A stretch of DNA of 64,000 nucleotides from Monodelphis domestica (GCF_027887165.1 NC_077227.1:350415707-350479706); one strand, 5' to 3'; shown: positions 20,796 to 32,350, numbered from the stretch's first letter. A program made the numbers and translations. Notes: generated by a model not told the origin, from the letters alone.

Positions 20796-22654
20796 ATGTG
20801 TAAATAATGGGCCAGAACCTGTTGCTATCCCATTAAGTGGCAATATGTCTTGATTTTTGTGATTTCTTCTTACTTGACCTCAGTCCTCCTATTTGTATTG
20901 TTAATCATTATGCTTAGCCAGCTCTTGCATGCCATAATTGCCCTTTCCTAAGTTGCTAGGTCTGTTCATTGCTTGCCTGCTCAGGGATGGCACCATGGCC
21001 CATAGGGCCTTGGAGAAGGACAACCCAGTTGTTCATGCCAGATGGAAGGAAAACCAAGCCCTTTTCACAACTAAAGCAGCAACCCTGTCTCAGGAATCCA
21101 TTTCCACTTCCTAAGTGAATCCACCTGACATTCTGGTCATTGCCCCTCATCAGCCATTAGGTCCTGCCTGCATTCCTTCTCTTGACCATGCCCAAGCCTA
21201 AAGCCAACTTCTCCTCTCCTTCCTCCCCCAATGTCCTTTAGCCCCCCTGCAAGGAGGATGCTTTCTGACCAAGGTGCTTAGTGTCCTGTCCCTTTGGTTT
21301 TTGTCCATCTGTCAGTGTTCCCTATGACCCAGACTCCCCACTGCTCTAAACCCCAACTCTTCCACAATGCTCAAGGTCTAAAAGAGGCCAGATCCACGGG
21401 GGCAGACATCCATGCTCTGCCTCTTGGGCCTCTTTAACCCTGTTGTATAAGCTTGTTTCAGGAGGGTGGGGCTTGCCGCTGCCATGGGTCCCTGTCCTTA
21501 CAGCCTGTGACCACAGGGGGGTGCCAGAGAGACACAGAAAGGGAAGAGGTTCCCCCACCCCCCCAGGCCAAGCTCAGATTTCCTTCTTCACTATCTCTGG
21601 TTCCTCTTTGCAGCTTGGTTTTGTAACTAGATGCTCAGGATTCACAGAGGGCTGGAATTTCCTGTGGCCAGGTCTAGGACCAGTCTTGTCCAACGCTTCT
21701 CTGGCTTTTGGCTGGCCCAAGCACATCCCTTTGCGGAGTTCAGGGTGGATGGGGATGGAAAGCCTCATTAGGGAAATACCTGGCTTTGAGCTTCCCTGGA
21801 TTCGAGCCAGCCAGCCGGGGGGAGACTGAATGATTTCCTTCTCTGAACATTTCAAGACCCTGTGGTTCTTTAAAAGGGTCTTTGTAACCTTAGCAAACCC
21901 TTAACATAGATTGGCTCCTCTCATTGATTACACAACACTCCTGCTGCTTTAATGCTGCTGTCATCCCCATTTTTTGGAGGAGGAGCCCGACTCAGGAAGG
22001 GTGAGTGGGTCCCCCTGCTAGTAAGTGGATGAATGAGTCCACTAGGTTCTGTTTGACTTATAAGTACAGAGGCAGTTCTGTAAAATGCTGCCCTGTCTGG
22101 AAATTAGGACTACTGTGTTATCTTTAATTATTCTCAGGCATCGCTACTTCTCTTTATTCCCAATAAATAAACTATGTCTCCATCTTCACATAGAGGAATT
22201 TTTTTTGAGCCAGCATTTGAAAGAACTGTTACCTTTCTTTTAACTTTATATCTTTATTTCTTTTCAAAGACCCATGACTTTTCGGGGGTACATAGATATG
22301 AGACAACAGCATAGGTAGGTCATTAGCATCACTGGCAAGAACTCCCAAATTGATGAGATCATATTAGAGTGAGACTTTTAGCTATATAGAATGCCAGAAG
22401 GAACCTCAGAGTTCAGGTCCAACTTATACCTAAAAGGGAAGCCCCACTCCAAATAATATCCTTGATAAATAGTCATTTATTCTCTCAAAATTTTCCGTTC
22501 ATAAAGAGCTCATTATTTCACCTTCCACACTTCTTTTAGACAGTCCTGTTGTTAGGACACGGCTGTTTTTGCCTTTTTAAAAATCTATAGCCTTTGGCAT
22601 GGTGCTTGGCACATAATAGGCATTCAGGAAGTCCTTGTTAACTTAGGAAGTTTT

Positions 22655-23213
22655 TCCTTTTTTTTTTCAGTCATTTTCAGTTGTGTCTGACTCTTCATGA
22701 CCCCATTTCTCTCTTTTTTTAATTTGGAAATGTTTATTTAATAAATTATTTTAGAATATGTTTCCATGGTTACGTAATTCCTGTTCTTTCCCTCCCCTGC
22801 CCCCACCCCCTCCCATAGCCGATGTGTAATTCCACTGGGTTTTATATGTGTCATTGATCAAGACCTATTTCCATATTATTAATATTTGTAAGAATGATTG
22901 TTTAGGCTGAGTCTACATCCCCAATCATGTCCCCATCAAACCATGTGATCAAACAGTTGGTTTTCTTCTCTGTTTCTACTCCCACAGTTCTTTCTCTGAA
23001 TGTGAATAGCATTCTTTCTCATAAGTCATTTGGGGTTTTCTTGGCAAAGATACTAGAAAGGCTTTCCATTTCCTTCTCCAGCTTATTTTACAGAGGAGGA
23101 AACTGAGACCAACAAGGTCACACAGCTCCAAAGTGTTAGAGGCCAGATTTGAACTTGAGACTTCCTGACTCCAAGGCAGGCCCTCTATCCATTGCACCAT
23201 CTAGCTTCCTTAT
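22655..23213 (-). mobile_element. Marsupial SINE, type B, split by L1
   Basis: Halves at 22655-22705 (cagttgtgtctgactcttcatgac) and 23026-23213 (ttcttggcaaagatac...caccatctagcttcc) flank an L1 3' end. Confidence 0.85.
22706..23025 (-). mobile_element. L1 3' end inserted in a SINE
   Basis: It is the reverse complement of the 3' UTR seen at 60650-61000 (tcattgatcaagacctatttccat, ccactgggttttatatgtg). It separates the two halves of a type-B SINE. Confidence 0.8.
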
Positions 23214-23470
23214 TTACATTAACCCAAAATCTGCCTCTCTGCTACTTTCACCCACTTTGGGTCTAATCCCTTTTCTACTAGATAGCCCTTCAGATATTTG
23301 AAAATTGTGGGCATGTCCATACTTTGATTTCCTGTAAGTACTTTATCAGATATAGTTTCTAGTTTTCCTTACTGTTCTGGTGACCCTTTTCTGGGCATGA
23401 TTCAGCTGTTGAAAGTCCTTTTAAAAATTTGGCGCTAAGAACTAGATATATCACTTCTATGGAAGAATGA

Positions 23471-23496
23471 ATAGACAGACAGACAGACAGACAGAC
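23471..23496. repeat. (GACA)n microsatellite
   Basis: Six GACA units, about 280 bases before the exon at 23779. Confidence 0.9.
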
Positions 23497-23778
23497 ACAT
23501 AGAAATAAAGGTAAATTCTGAGTAAGGTTCAACTAGAGCAGGGCACAATAGGATGGAGAACTATCCCCTCCTTCATTCTGGACACCTGCCTTCTCCTAAA
23601 GTTGCCCAAGATAGAATTAGGTATTTGTGACTGCCAAGTGACAGCATTAGTCTCTAGACTCCCTCATAGCCATATTCTAGCCATACCTCTCTTGTCATTG
23701 TAAGCCACTGACCCCTCTCACCATCAAAAATCTTTAACCATTGAGGTGAAGGGGACTTTTTTGTTTTTGTTTTTAAAG

Positions 23779-23959
23779 GTGATTAAAACCCCTCTGATTT
23801 TTGTCGACCCCAACCGTAGTCCAGCTGGCCAGGCTGCTATCCCCATGAAAGCCAAGACAGACTCAAGGAACAGACAAGTATCAGAGAGCAGAGAGCAAAG
23901 CTCCTCCGAGAGTGGGGATGAGGATGTGATCCCTGACACTCAGTACCCGAATCTTCCCA
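23779..23959 (+). CDS. TCOF1: TCOF1 exon 10 of window ([10 protein letters not shown] segment)
   Basis: It begins [20 protein letters not shown], closely matching the human treacle segment remembered as [14 protein letters not shown], and continues to [15 protein letters not shown], also human-like. It enters in phase 0 and leaves in phase 1 at ccca/gtaaga, so the run of symmetric repeat exons ends here. The donor was chosen because no GT follows the preceding cag. Confidence 0.92.
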
Positions 23960-24416
23960 GTAAGACTCCCATCTCCTATATATGCCAGGGGCCACTGAGG
24001 TCAAAAATTAGGCTCCCTCTTGACGGTAGGTGGGGGTTGCAGGATCCTAAAAGCTACACTTTAGTTGGGGGATGGGTACCCTGCCCTTGGCTTTAGGGTG
24101 CCCCTATCTCTTGAAAGAACATTGGCTAGGAACCTGTCATTATTAAGGACATGAAGAGACTCACTGGGGCAGTTGCCTAGGGTATCTTTGGGTAAATGCT
24201 TCTGATGGCATGAACAAGCAGCATTTTTGAAACAAGGATACTTTTGGCACATTTGCAAGAGTCCCCCTTCTTATATTCTTATGCATATGGATGAATGGTG
24301 AAGAGGGGACACAAGAACTTTGTTCTCCTTGCAGACCAGATGGGGACATGGCATAGACCTTGCTCATTCTGTTTCACATTTAACCCAGTCTTGCTCGCTG
24401 TTCCCTATTCCAGCAG

Positions 24417-24541
24417 TAAAGAATGCCGTGATGAAAGCATCCCCACTCTACCAAAGGGCAGGCTCTACACCCAGCACCAGCAAGCCTGAGGAGTCTAGTA
24501 GTGACTCTGCCTCTGAGCATCAGGGAACAGGAACCTCCCAG
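24417..24541 (+). CDS. TCOF1: TCOF1 exon 11 of window
   Basis: The acceptor is ttccctattccagcag, a tandem NAGNAG site, so the exon can start at 24414 or 24417 with a one-codon difference and no frame change. From 24417 the joined codon gives IKNAVMKASPLY, which aligns with human IRTNVVTMP. It then reads KPEESSSDSASEHQGTGTSQ and ends at cag before gtacct in phase 0. Confidence 0.85.
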
Positions 24542-24653
24542 GTACCTGGAAAATGGCCCAGGGGGAGCAAATTTCAAGCAAGTTTCTTGGCTTTCGTATG
24601 AACCATCCTTTGAGTGACAGAGTGATATAGTAGATTGAGAGTATAGGCTTAAG

Positions 24654-24785
24654 GAGCTGCTGGGTGGCCTGGAGTCAGAAGGGCCTGTGTCCAAATCTGG
24701 CCTCAGATACGTCCTAGCTGTGTGACTCTGGACAAATCACTTAACCCCCACTGCCGAGCCCTTAAGGCTATTAAAAAAAAATGCC
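24654..24785 (+). mobile_element. Marsupial SINE, 3' truncated
   Basis: gagctgctgggtggcctgg to cttaacccccactgccgagcccttaaggc, then an A-run. Confidence 0.8.
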
Positions 24786-24896
24786 ACTCTTCTTTCCCTC
24801 CTAAACTGCATCTTAAAGAACCAATTCTGGTATAGGTGTGATCTGACCAGGGCAAAGAACAGCAAAACTATCCCCTTTCTCATTCTGGAAACAGCA

Positions 24897-25025
24897 TGGG
24901 GGGGGGGGGGGGGGAGTAACTTGCCTAGGGTCACACACCTAAGAAGTGTCTGAAGTTACATTTGAACCTAGGACCTCCCGTGTCTTGGCCTGGCACTCTA
25001 TCCAAGGGGCCACCCAGCTGCCCCT
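24897..25025 (-). mobile_element. Marsupial SINE, head portion, with G-run
   Basis: A run of about 18 G (24898-24914) leads into gtaacttgcctagggtcacac...gccacccagctgcccc. Confidence 0.8.
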
Positions 25026-25488
25026 GCTCATTTTTCTTAATGAGGTCTAAAATCACCTTAGCATTTTGGATTGCAGTTGATTCCTATTGAGTTTACAGGC
25101 CCTAACAGCCTCCTACCCCAGCCCTGGCTCCCCTCTGTATCATTGTGTGCTCCTATCTATTCCCACTGCTCTCCTGGCCATCCATCCCCAGTGCTGTACT
25201 GCTTGAGCAACTGTTCCTGTCCTTTGAGCTTCTCTTGTAGCCTTGTTCTGACACAAGCAGGCTCTCTGCCCCAACCCATTCCAGCATTAGTTTTCTTCCT
25301 CATCCACCCCCAGAGTTCATTGCCCTGTACCCTCCTCCATTCTGAAAACCTGCTGCAGTGGCACTTCAGGGAGTATACTCACAATGCTTGTTTTGTGTTT
25401 ATTTTTCTATGCTTCCTACTAATAATTAGCCCTTATCTTGATAAAGAGCTTTCCAAAAGGGTTTTTCCCTATCATTTTCTTTCTTTCT

Positions 25489-25728
25489 TGTGCTAGGTAA
25501 TGGAGGTCAAGTGACTTGCCCAGGGTCACACACCCGGGAAGTTTCTGAGGCCAGATTTTAACTCAGGACCTTCCGTCTCCAGGCCTGGCTCTCAATCCAC
25601 TGAGCTACCCAGCTGCCCCCTCCCTAGCCTTTTCTTTAAAAAAAAAGGGGGGGGGGACCCTTACCTTCCATTTTAGAATCAATACTGTATATCAGTTCCA
25701 AGGAAGAAGAGTGGATAAGGGCTAGACC
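25489..25728 (-). mobile_element. Two adjacent SINE pieces
   Basis: The head portion of one copy (25489-25621) is followed by the tail portion of another (25640-25728: cccttaccttccattttagaatc). This fits an insertion or rearrangement at a SINE. Confidence 0.75.
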
Positions 25729-26041
25729 ATTCTTATTTCACATAAATACAGAAAGCACTTGGAACAAACCACACATAGCAGATCATTGGAGAAAAATAGA
25801 TGAGCTGCTAAGAAGCAGGAAGGCTTCTCAGAGCTCTGAAATCACCATTAGTTCATGTCTTAGTCACAGTCTATTCAATCTTTTATACTCCCTTGGTCAT
25901 TGTGTATATTGTCCTCCTGGTTTTGCTTTCTTTCCAGGGCTTAGCGGCAGTTTATACAAGTATTTCCAAGATTCTTGGAATTCTTTCTAGTTGTCATTTC
26001 TTATAACACAAAGAATATTTCATCCATTTGAGGAGATGAGA

Positions 26042-26276
26042 TGTTCAGTTATTTTTCAGTCATATCTGACTCTTTATAACTCCATTTGAAGTTTTCTTGG
26101 CAAAGATACTGGAGTGGCTTGCCATTTCCTTCTCCAACTCAGTTTTCCAGATGAGGAAACAAAACAGATTTGAGTGACTTGCTCAGGGTCACACAGCTAG
26201 TAAGTGTCTAGGGCCCTATTCAAACTGGGGGTGATCCTAGGTCCAGCATTGTAGTTACTGTGCTACCTAGCTGCCC
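26042..26276 (-). mobile_element. Marsupial SINE, type B
   Basis: cagtcatatctgactctttataac...gctacctagctgcccc, nearly full length. Confidence 0.85.
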
Positions 26277-26299
26277 CTGCCACCTTGCTACCCCCAATC

Positions 26300-26960
26300 A
26301 ACAGCTATTCACTTTCTCTTTATTCTTTTGCTATGACAAAAAGTATAGATATAGAATGATGCAGGTATACCTCAGAGATAGATATATACATGTAAATTAA
26401 TACAGATAGATTAAAAAGTCTTTGACCTCCTTGAGCTTAGCAGTACTATTTTTGGGTCATAAGAAATAGCATTTTTTAACTCATTGTCTAGAATTCAGTT
26501 CCGCCAATTCACAGTTGCACCGGTCTAATCCTAGCCTTGCCAATATTTACTATTGCTGACTTTTTTCTTTGTCAGTATGATTGCTATGAGGAGAAACTCT
26601 TGATTCTTTTCATTTGCATTTCTCTTATTATTCGTGATTGGAGCATTCTTTCAAAAGCATGTTGATAGTCAATGACTCTTATTCTTATATTTGGATATCT
26701 TGGATATCCACCTTATCAAAGATATCTGCTACATAGTTTTCCTCCCGTTTAATTGCTTCTCTTCAACCTAGCTGTCTTGATTTTGTTCATACAAAAGTTT
26801 TTAAATTTGATACAGCCATTACGTGGTTCTCCAGATTTGTCTTGTTCCTTATTCCTTATGATGTACTAATATGTGCAATTAATGTGCTACAATTAGTACA
26901 GCAATTCCTCAGACATTGGATCCATACTTTGGTTCTAGCAGAGTTAAGTTAAGCCAGGTC
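26300..26960 (-). mobile_element. L1 fragment
   Basis: Antisense L1 ORF2-type sequence (tttgcatttctcttattattcgtgattggagcattc) with diverged flanks. Confidence 0.55.
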
Positions 26961-27202
26961 TCAAAAAAAGCAGCAAACATTGTTTGAAAAGAGGATGTGG
27001 GAGGATAGGCCTTGAGGCATGAACAGAGGCTATACTAGACTGGAATTTGAATGCTGAATTTGGACAGGTACTGAGTATCAATTGGGAGACAGGATATAAA
27101 GTTACTATTTCTCCTTCCTTCTCCCTCTCCCTCCACTATTCCTTTTCTCTTGTTGGATTAGGGTGCCATTATCTCTGAAAGACTCCCCTTGTTGTCCCAC
27201 AG

Positions 27203-27371
27203 ACCACTTGTGTCAAGAGCAAAACGGCTAGGCGGGACAAAAAATCTAAGCTTACTGGCGGAATCCAAGCCATAGCTGTCCAGGACAAGTCTTCAACAAC
27301 CACCAGCAACAGTACGAGGAATGAGAAAGAAAACCCAGAGGCAGTGAGAGCAAAGCAGACACAAAATCTGG
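27203..27371 (+). CDS. TCOF1: TCOF1 exon 12 of window
   Basis: It follows cttgttgtcccacag and ends at ctgg before gtaagg (phase 0 in, phase 1 out). The product TTCVKSKTARRDKKSKLTGG then AIAVQDKSSTTTSNSTRNEK is basic and hydroxyl-rich with no acidic cluster. I recognise no strong human match, but phase and position require it and the splice sites are good. Confidence 0.85.
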
Positions 27372-27564
27372 GTAAGGATACCAAAAGAAAAATGACTCTG
27401 TGCCTAAATCACTTTGCCTTGATAGCATGAGAAAAGCAGCCACCTCTGGAAGGAGATTGACTGTTCTAAGGTGAAAAGAATTACAATATAGAAGGAAGAA
27501 TAGGATCTACTCTGGCTCTGTTTCATGTCAAGTGAAGGGTTGAGCAGTCGTCGTTGGTTCCTCA

Positions 27565-27765
27565 TAGGATTCAAAGCTAGACAGGATCTTGGAAGTAAAA
27601 GTCCAACTCCTTCATTTTGCAGATGAGGAAACTTGAGGCCTAAAAGAAATTAAATTCCATGCCCAAAGTAACCCAGTAGATTACTGGTAAAACCTGGGCT
27701 CATGTCTTCTGACTCTGTAGTCGGCATTCTTTTCCCTATGCCACGACATGTTGCCTTTTAAGGGC
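27565..27765 (-). mobile_element. MIR/CORE-SINE
   Basis: tcattttgcagatgaggaaac to gtcggcattcttttccctatgcc. Confidence 0.6.
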
Positions 27766-27833
27766 CTTTCCATCTTAATAGTCTGTAGTTCTTTTTGTGT
27801 ATGTAGTCTGTGCTGCACATAGATCTCTTAATG

Positions 27834-28319
27834 CAGGGGTCCCCAAACTATGGCCCATGGGCCACATGCAGCCCCCTGAGGCCATTTATCTGCCCCCACC
27901 GCACTTCCGGAAGGGGCACATCTTTCATTGGTGGTCAATGAGAGGAGCATTGTGAGTGGTACAGTACTACTTCCGGTGACATAATCCTTTGCGTGGTGCC
28001 TTGTTCTGAGAGTAACTGAACAAGAACGAGGCACCTCACAAAGGATTAAGTGGCTGCACAATGGAAGACGTCAGCATGGTGAGCGGTGATCTGGAGGAGG
28101 GGATTCCACCCCGTGTATACTGCTGCCTGGTAGAGTGGTGGCGGTGTTGGGCCTGTGCAAGGTGTGACAGGCCCATCATAGCCAGCGCTGCAGCCTCCGC
28201 TCTCCCAGACAGCAGCATACAGATTTAGATTTGTTCATAGTTCTTTTTTATAGTCCGGCCTTCCAACAGTCTGAGGGACAGTGAAATGGCCCCCTGTGTA
28301 AAAAGTTTGGGGACCCCTG
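27834..28319. mobile_element. hAT-Charlie-like non-autonomous DNA transposon
   Basis: The terminal inverted repeats are caggggtccccaaactatgg and its complement ttggggacccctg. The flanks tcttaatg and atctaatg are a degenerate 8-base duplication. A 25-base hairpin stem occupies 27982-28047. It lies between the TCOF1 exons at 27203 and 28777. Confidence 0.85.
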
Positions 28320-28776
28320 ATCTAATGAATAATCAGTATGGTTATTCTAAGCACAAGCATAAGAGAGCCCAGACCCAACCTTCTCTACAGATGAAGGCAG
28401 TGATAGCCCTAGATAACTGGGGAGGTCAAGGCAAGCCACAGAGGACTGAAAGTCTGCTGATACAAAGCGGCATTTGGTTATTTCTGGGCTCTGAAAGTTT
28501 AAGGAAATCTACCTGGAATGAAAACATTGAGAGATATGAAGACAAGCAGGGGAAAGTAAGCTACTGGCTTGGTCCCACTGACTAGAGAATCCAGTGAGGG
28601 GGTAGGGGGGGAATGAAAGGTAGACAGAGAAAATGAGCAAGGAATTTCAGGAGAATTGTTCAAGAAAACCATGTATGATAAGGAAAGGTCACATCCTTTA
28701 AGCCACTGAGAGAATTCTTCTGTGCCAAATCTTTCATGACCTACAGGTTTCATAGACTCATCTGCTTCTCCTGCAG

Positions 28777-28859
28777 GTCTGTCCCCCAAGGACAAAATTC
28801 CAGTGAAGACAGAAAACCCGGAGGATTCTAGCGAAGAAGAAATAATAGAACCTTCCCAG
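28777..28859 (+). CDS. TCOF1: TCOF1 exon 13 of window
   Basis: This is a short exon (83 bases, phase 1 in, phase 0 out) between gcttctcctgcag and gtaaat. The joined reading GLSPKDKIPVKTENPEDSSE then EEIIEPSQ corresponds to the human segment ending ESSEDDVVAPSQ. Its position directly before the SILSGY exon matches human treacle. Confidence 0.9.
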
Positions 28860-28919
28860 GTAAATTTGGGGGGACAGGAAGTTGTTCTAAGCCTCTGGAT
28901 AATATTATTAACTTTTATT

Positions 28920-29093
28920 ATTATTTTAAGCCCTACTTTCTGTTTCAATAACAACTCAGACAAGAAGACAGAAGGGCAAGGGCCAGGCAAATAGGGCTAA
29001 ATGACTTGCCCAGGATCACACAGAAATATTTGGGCCCAGTTCTCCTAACCCCAGATTTGGTCCTGTATCCACTAGGCCACTTAACTGCCTCCT
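28920..29093 (-). mobile_element. Marsupial SINE, diverged
   Basis: aagccctactttctgtttc to ccacttaactgcctcc. It starts 60 bases after the TCOF1 exon at 28777. Confidence 0.7.
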
Positions 29094-29129
29094 ATTAACT
29101 CTTATCATTAAAGATAGAACATGTAGAAT

Positions 29130-29462
29130 GTCTAAGGAGAGAGAGCTCTCCTTAGAATCAACAAGACTCAAATTCCAATCTACCTCTGATACATACTGGC
29201 TGTGTAACCCTGGACAAGGCAATTAACCTCTCAGGCATCTCAGATGACTCTAGGATCATGGAGTTCATGGAGGTGCTGAGGCAGAGTGGTACTAAAGAGG
29301 CAGAGGACATGGGTTCAAATTCCACCTCTGAAGTTTATTACCTGGATGATCTTGGGAAATTGGCTTTGTTTCCCTGGACCTGTTTCTTCATCCATAAAAT
29401 GAAGGCATTGGACTAGGTCACTTCTGAGGCCCCTTCCAGCCCTAGATCTGTGGTTCTGTCAT
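29130..29462 (+). mobile_element. Two MIR/CORE-SINE copies
   Basis: A short one at 29130-29240 (ctgtgtaaccctggacaag) and a fuller one at 29275-29462 (tccataaaatgaaggc, ccttccagccctagatctg). Confidence 0.6.
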
Positions 29463-29732
29463 CTGTATTGATAAAGGAAGTTTCCTTGGAAATTCCCTCT
29501 GGTAATGACAGCATGGTTGCAGGTCACTCAGCAATGAACCAGGCTTTATCAAACACTGCTTACAATTTCAGTCTTCATTTCATTTCATTTATTTAATTGG
29601 AGAGATTTTACTGATCAGTAAACCCTGTAGCACTACAGCCAAGATTTGAAACAGTATCCCAACCCTTTTCAGACCCACTAGACTTTATTACTATATTACC
29701 CAGAGGTATAATTGACAAAAGAGTGACTTTTT

Positions 29733-29845
29733 TTTAAACCCTTACATTCTGTCTTAGAATCAATGTTGTGTATTGATTCCAAGACAAAAGAACAGTAAGA
29801 AAGTACTTGTCCAGTAAGCTAGACAACTGAGGTCATGTGACTTGT
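29733..29845 (-). mobile_element. SINE tail portion next to solo LTR
   Basis: aacccttacattctgtcttagaatc to gaggtcatgtgacttg, cut by the LTR boundary. Confidence 0.75.
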
Positions 29846-30512
29846 GTGAAGATGAGATTAACTCTCCCCTGCCCATTTTTAGATTTAATCACCAGAAGGG
29901 TATACACCCCACTTACACTTGAGTGGGGGAGGTCTGTGACCCACCTGTGCAATAGTGGGTGACAAATCAGCAAAACTTTAGCTATAATTGGTACATGTAA
30001 AATGGAAGGAAGTCACAGGAAGTGATGAAAAGGAATGGTCTTTAAAAATGCCAAGAACTTCCTGTGATGGGGGATCTTTCACCTTGAACTTGATCTTGAA
30101 GGAGTTCCAGCTTGGGACCTCAGACTGCTTTCAGATTTTTCCTTTAGAACTACCCCATGGGTGAGGGAAAAGGCTGACTTCTTCCTTGATTTTCTGGAAG
30201 GACTAGCCTCAGGAGACACCTCCTCTTGAGAGAGGCTTTGTGATTGAAGCCCTTGCTTTATTCATTCCAGGTCCCTTGGCTCAAGGCTGAGGCCCCTCCA
30301 GCTGAGGACTAATTAGCCCTGCCTGGCAGGTTGAGCCAGAGGTCGGAGCAAAATACTTAGTGTGTAGGTTAGATATCTTACCCTATCCTCTCTCTGATTT
30401 TCTTACTTTCACTCTTTCTGTATTTTATAAATAAATTTGGAATATAACTAAATTCCTGGAAACCACACTCTGATAAATTTAGTCCAATCATTTATAAATT
30501 TACCCCTTACAT
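29846..30512 (+). mobile_element. Fossil solo LTR (family A)
   Basis: It runs from tgtgaagatgagatta to accccttaca and contains a tataaataaattt poly(A) region. No internal region is seen on either side. Pieces of minus-strand SINE flank it (29733-29845 and 30509-30608). It shares most of its length with the antisense LTR at 5288-5794. Confidence 0.7.
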
Positions 30513-30608
30513 TCTGGCCCTTAGAATTATAGATTCTGGATATTGGTTCTAAGGCAGAAGAGCAGTAAGGACTAGGCAATGGGGGTTAAGTGACATATCC
30601 AGGGTCAA
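30509..30608 (-). mobile_element. SINE tail portion next to solo LTR
   Basis: cattctggcccttagaattatagattctgg to gacatatccagggtc, starting at the LTR boundary. Confidence 0.7.
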
Positions 30609-30769
30609 AGTTTATTAAAATTAGTTGTTCATAATGATTGTGACTGATAATATCTACAGATTTTTACACTTGTAGTTTGCCATTTCTTAATGAGAAGGAA
30701 TGAAGGAAATATGCTGTCAGTTATGTATGTGGAACCAACATTAGCCATTGTTTTCTACCTAAAATTATT

Positions 30770-31390
30770 TGTATTGGTAGTATTGTCTTTCTACCATTGA
30801 CATCGTGGTAGCCATTGTGATTATTGTTCTTTTGGTTCTGCTTCCCTTGCTCTACATCTTTTCAAAAGATCTTTGTGGTTTTCCAAAATTTCTCTGAATT
30901 CTTCACATTCATTCAATCCATTTATCATCATCATTATTGTTATTATTTATTCTTATAGTTTTGTTCCTTTACTTTAATATTCTACCATGTTCAGTCTTCT
31001 GCCATTCAGTAATCACATTTGCTTCTAGTTTTTTGCTTTTATTTTCAAATAGTGCTGCTACAAATATTTCAAAACATATTGACCCTTGCTGTTTTGACTT
31101 CCTTGAGGTATTAAGTATTAAGCCCATGAGTGAGATTGTTGAATTAAAGGTTGTGATCTTTTTAGTAACTTTTCTTACATAATTCCAAATTGCTTTTGCA
31201 GAACTGTTGGACTGAATCCACATGCTTTTTTCCCCATAACCCCTCCAAGATTAACTCTTTCTCTGTTCTACCTTTTTTCCTGTTTTACTTCAGAGGAAGT
31301 AATACCTCAGTGTTGTTTATTTTATTGCATTTTTCTTATTATTAGTGATTTGAAATTTTTTTCATATGGCTGTTAAGAGTTTGAATATTA
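30770..31390 (-). mobile_element. L1 fragment
   Basis: It contains the antisense ORF2 signature (aatagtgctgctacaaatatttc, ataattccaaattgcttttgcagaac, gcatttttcttattattagtgatttg). Confidence 0.6.
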
Positions 31391-31394
31391 TCTT

Positions 31395-32160
31395 TTGAAA
31401 ATTATACTTTGTATACTTTGTAGGGGATGGGTGTTGTTTTTTCTGCTGGGCCTCCCCATCTCACTCAGGCCAGAAGTGTAGGCGCCATCACACCTCTGAT
31501 CCACCCAGCTTTACCTGGCTCCATGTTTGACCTGGGTCTGATGGCTCCTCTGCTCCTAGGGACTTAGCAAATGGATGCAGAGCCCAAATTGGCTTTAGTT
31601 CTACCACAGCTCAAAATGTCTGAGTTCATTCGATAGGCCAGCCTCAACCTATCTCAGTAGCAGATGTTACAGGGCATCTAGCACCATGCCTGACTGTTCA
31701 TATATCTAGGACAAACAAGGACTTTTCAGCTTGAGCAACAGATGTGTCCTCTGTATGTTCTCGTTAGCTCAATAGTAATTGTGAACAGCTAAGACTAAAG
31801 CAAGTGGATCGTGGCATTTGGTCAGTGCCCTAGGCATCTAATAGCAAAATACTAGAGTATAGAGTAGCTGTGGAACAGTCCCGGGGTCTTCATCAGCTCC
31901 GCCTCCCCTACACTCATCTCCAGTCATAATGACCAATGCTTTGAAAGGCTTACAAAGCACATTTCCTACAGAGCCCCTCTTCCCCACTAACAAAGATGGG
32001 AATGGAGAGGCACCATGTACTTGGATCTTCCCTCCGTGGAAATCATGAAAACTAGAGAGAGACAGCTGGCTCTGGGTGAGTGCATTGTACCTCACGATGC
32101 TCAGAGCCTTCTAATTGTGGTTGGGTGACAGAGTGTACTCAGCTGGCAAGATTGGGAGCC
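31395..32160. other. Unassigned 0.77-kb intronic stretch
   Basis: This GC-richer, non-repeat-like stretch (ggcgccatcacacctctgatc, gctccgcctcccctacactc) has no long ORF and does not match a repeat family I know. It lies in the intron between the exons at 28777 and 34336. Confidence 0.4.
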
Positions 32161-32164
32161 ATGA

Positions 32165-32350
32165 CTAGTATAGAAATATGTTTTTTGTGACTTCACATGT
32201 TTCATGTTAAATTGCTTGTCTTCATAATGTGTAGGGGAAAGAGTAGGAGGGAGAGTATTTGGAACTCAATTTTTTTTTTAATTAATGTTAGAGGGTGTTT
32301 TTACCTGTAATTTGGAAATATTTAAATAACTAAAGTTTTTTTTGTTTTTC
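32165..32350 (+). mobile_element. L1 3' end fragment
   Basis: aaattgcttgtcttcataatg...gagtatttggaactcaa is the standard marsupial L1 3' terminus. A SINE remnant follows. Confidence 0.6.

Larger units (their letters stand above)
16923..23778. other. Longest TCOF1 intron in window
   Basis: Outside the listed repeats, 17460-18480 and 20800-22650 look like single-copy or very old DNA. ORFs around 21346-21855 lack matching splice sites and treacle-like composition. No further exon can be supported. Confidence 0.55.

Noticed and set aside
21346-21855. ORFs of 70-128 codons on both strands, considered as a missing TCOF1 exon
   Set aside because: An acceptor-like ttacag exists at 21500, but there is no matching donor in phase and no treacle-like sequence. 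The ORFs are overlapping and uninformative.
25071-25496. 141-codon + strand ORF rich in Ser, Pro and Leu
   Set aside because: Pyrimidine-rich intronic DNA with no splice sites matching the TCOF1 phases. The composition reflects base bias.
28499-28990. 163-codon minus-strand ORF
   Set aside because: It runs antisense across TCOF1 exon 28777-28859 and repeat sequence, with no recognisable domain.
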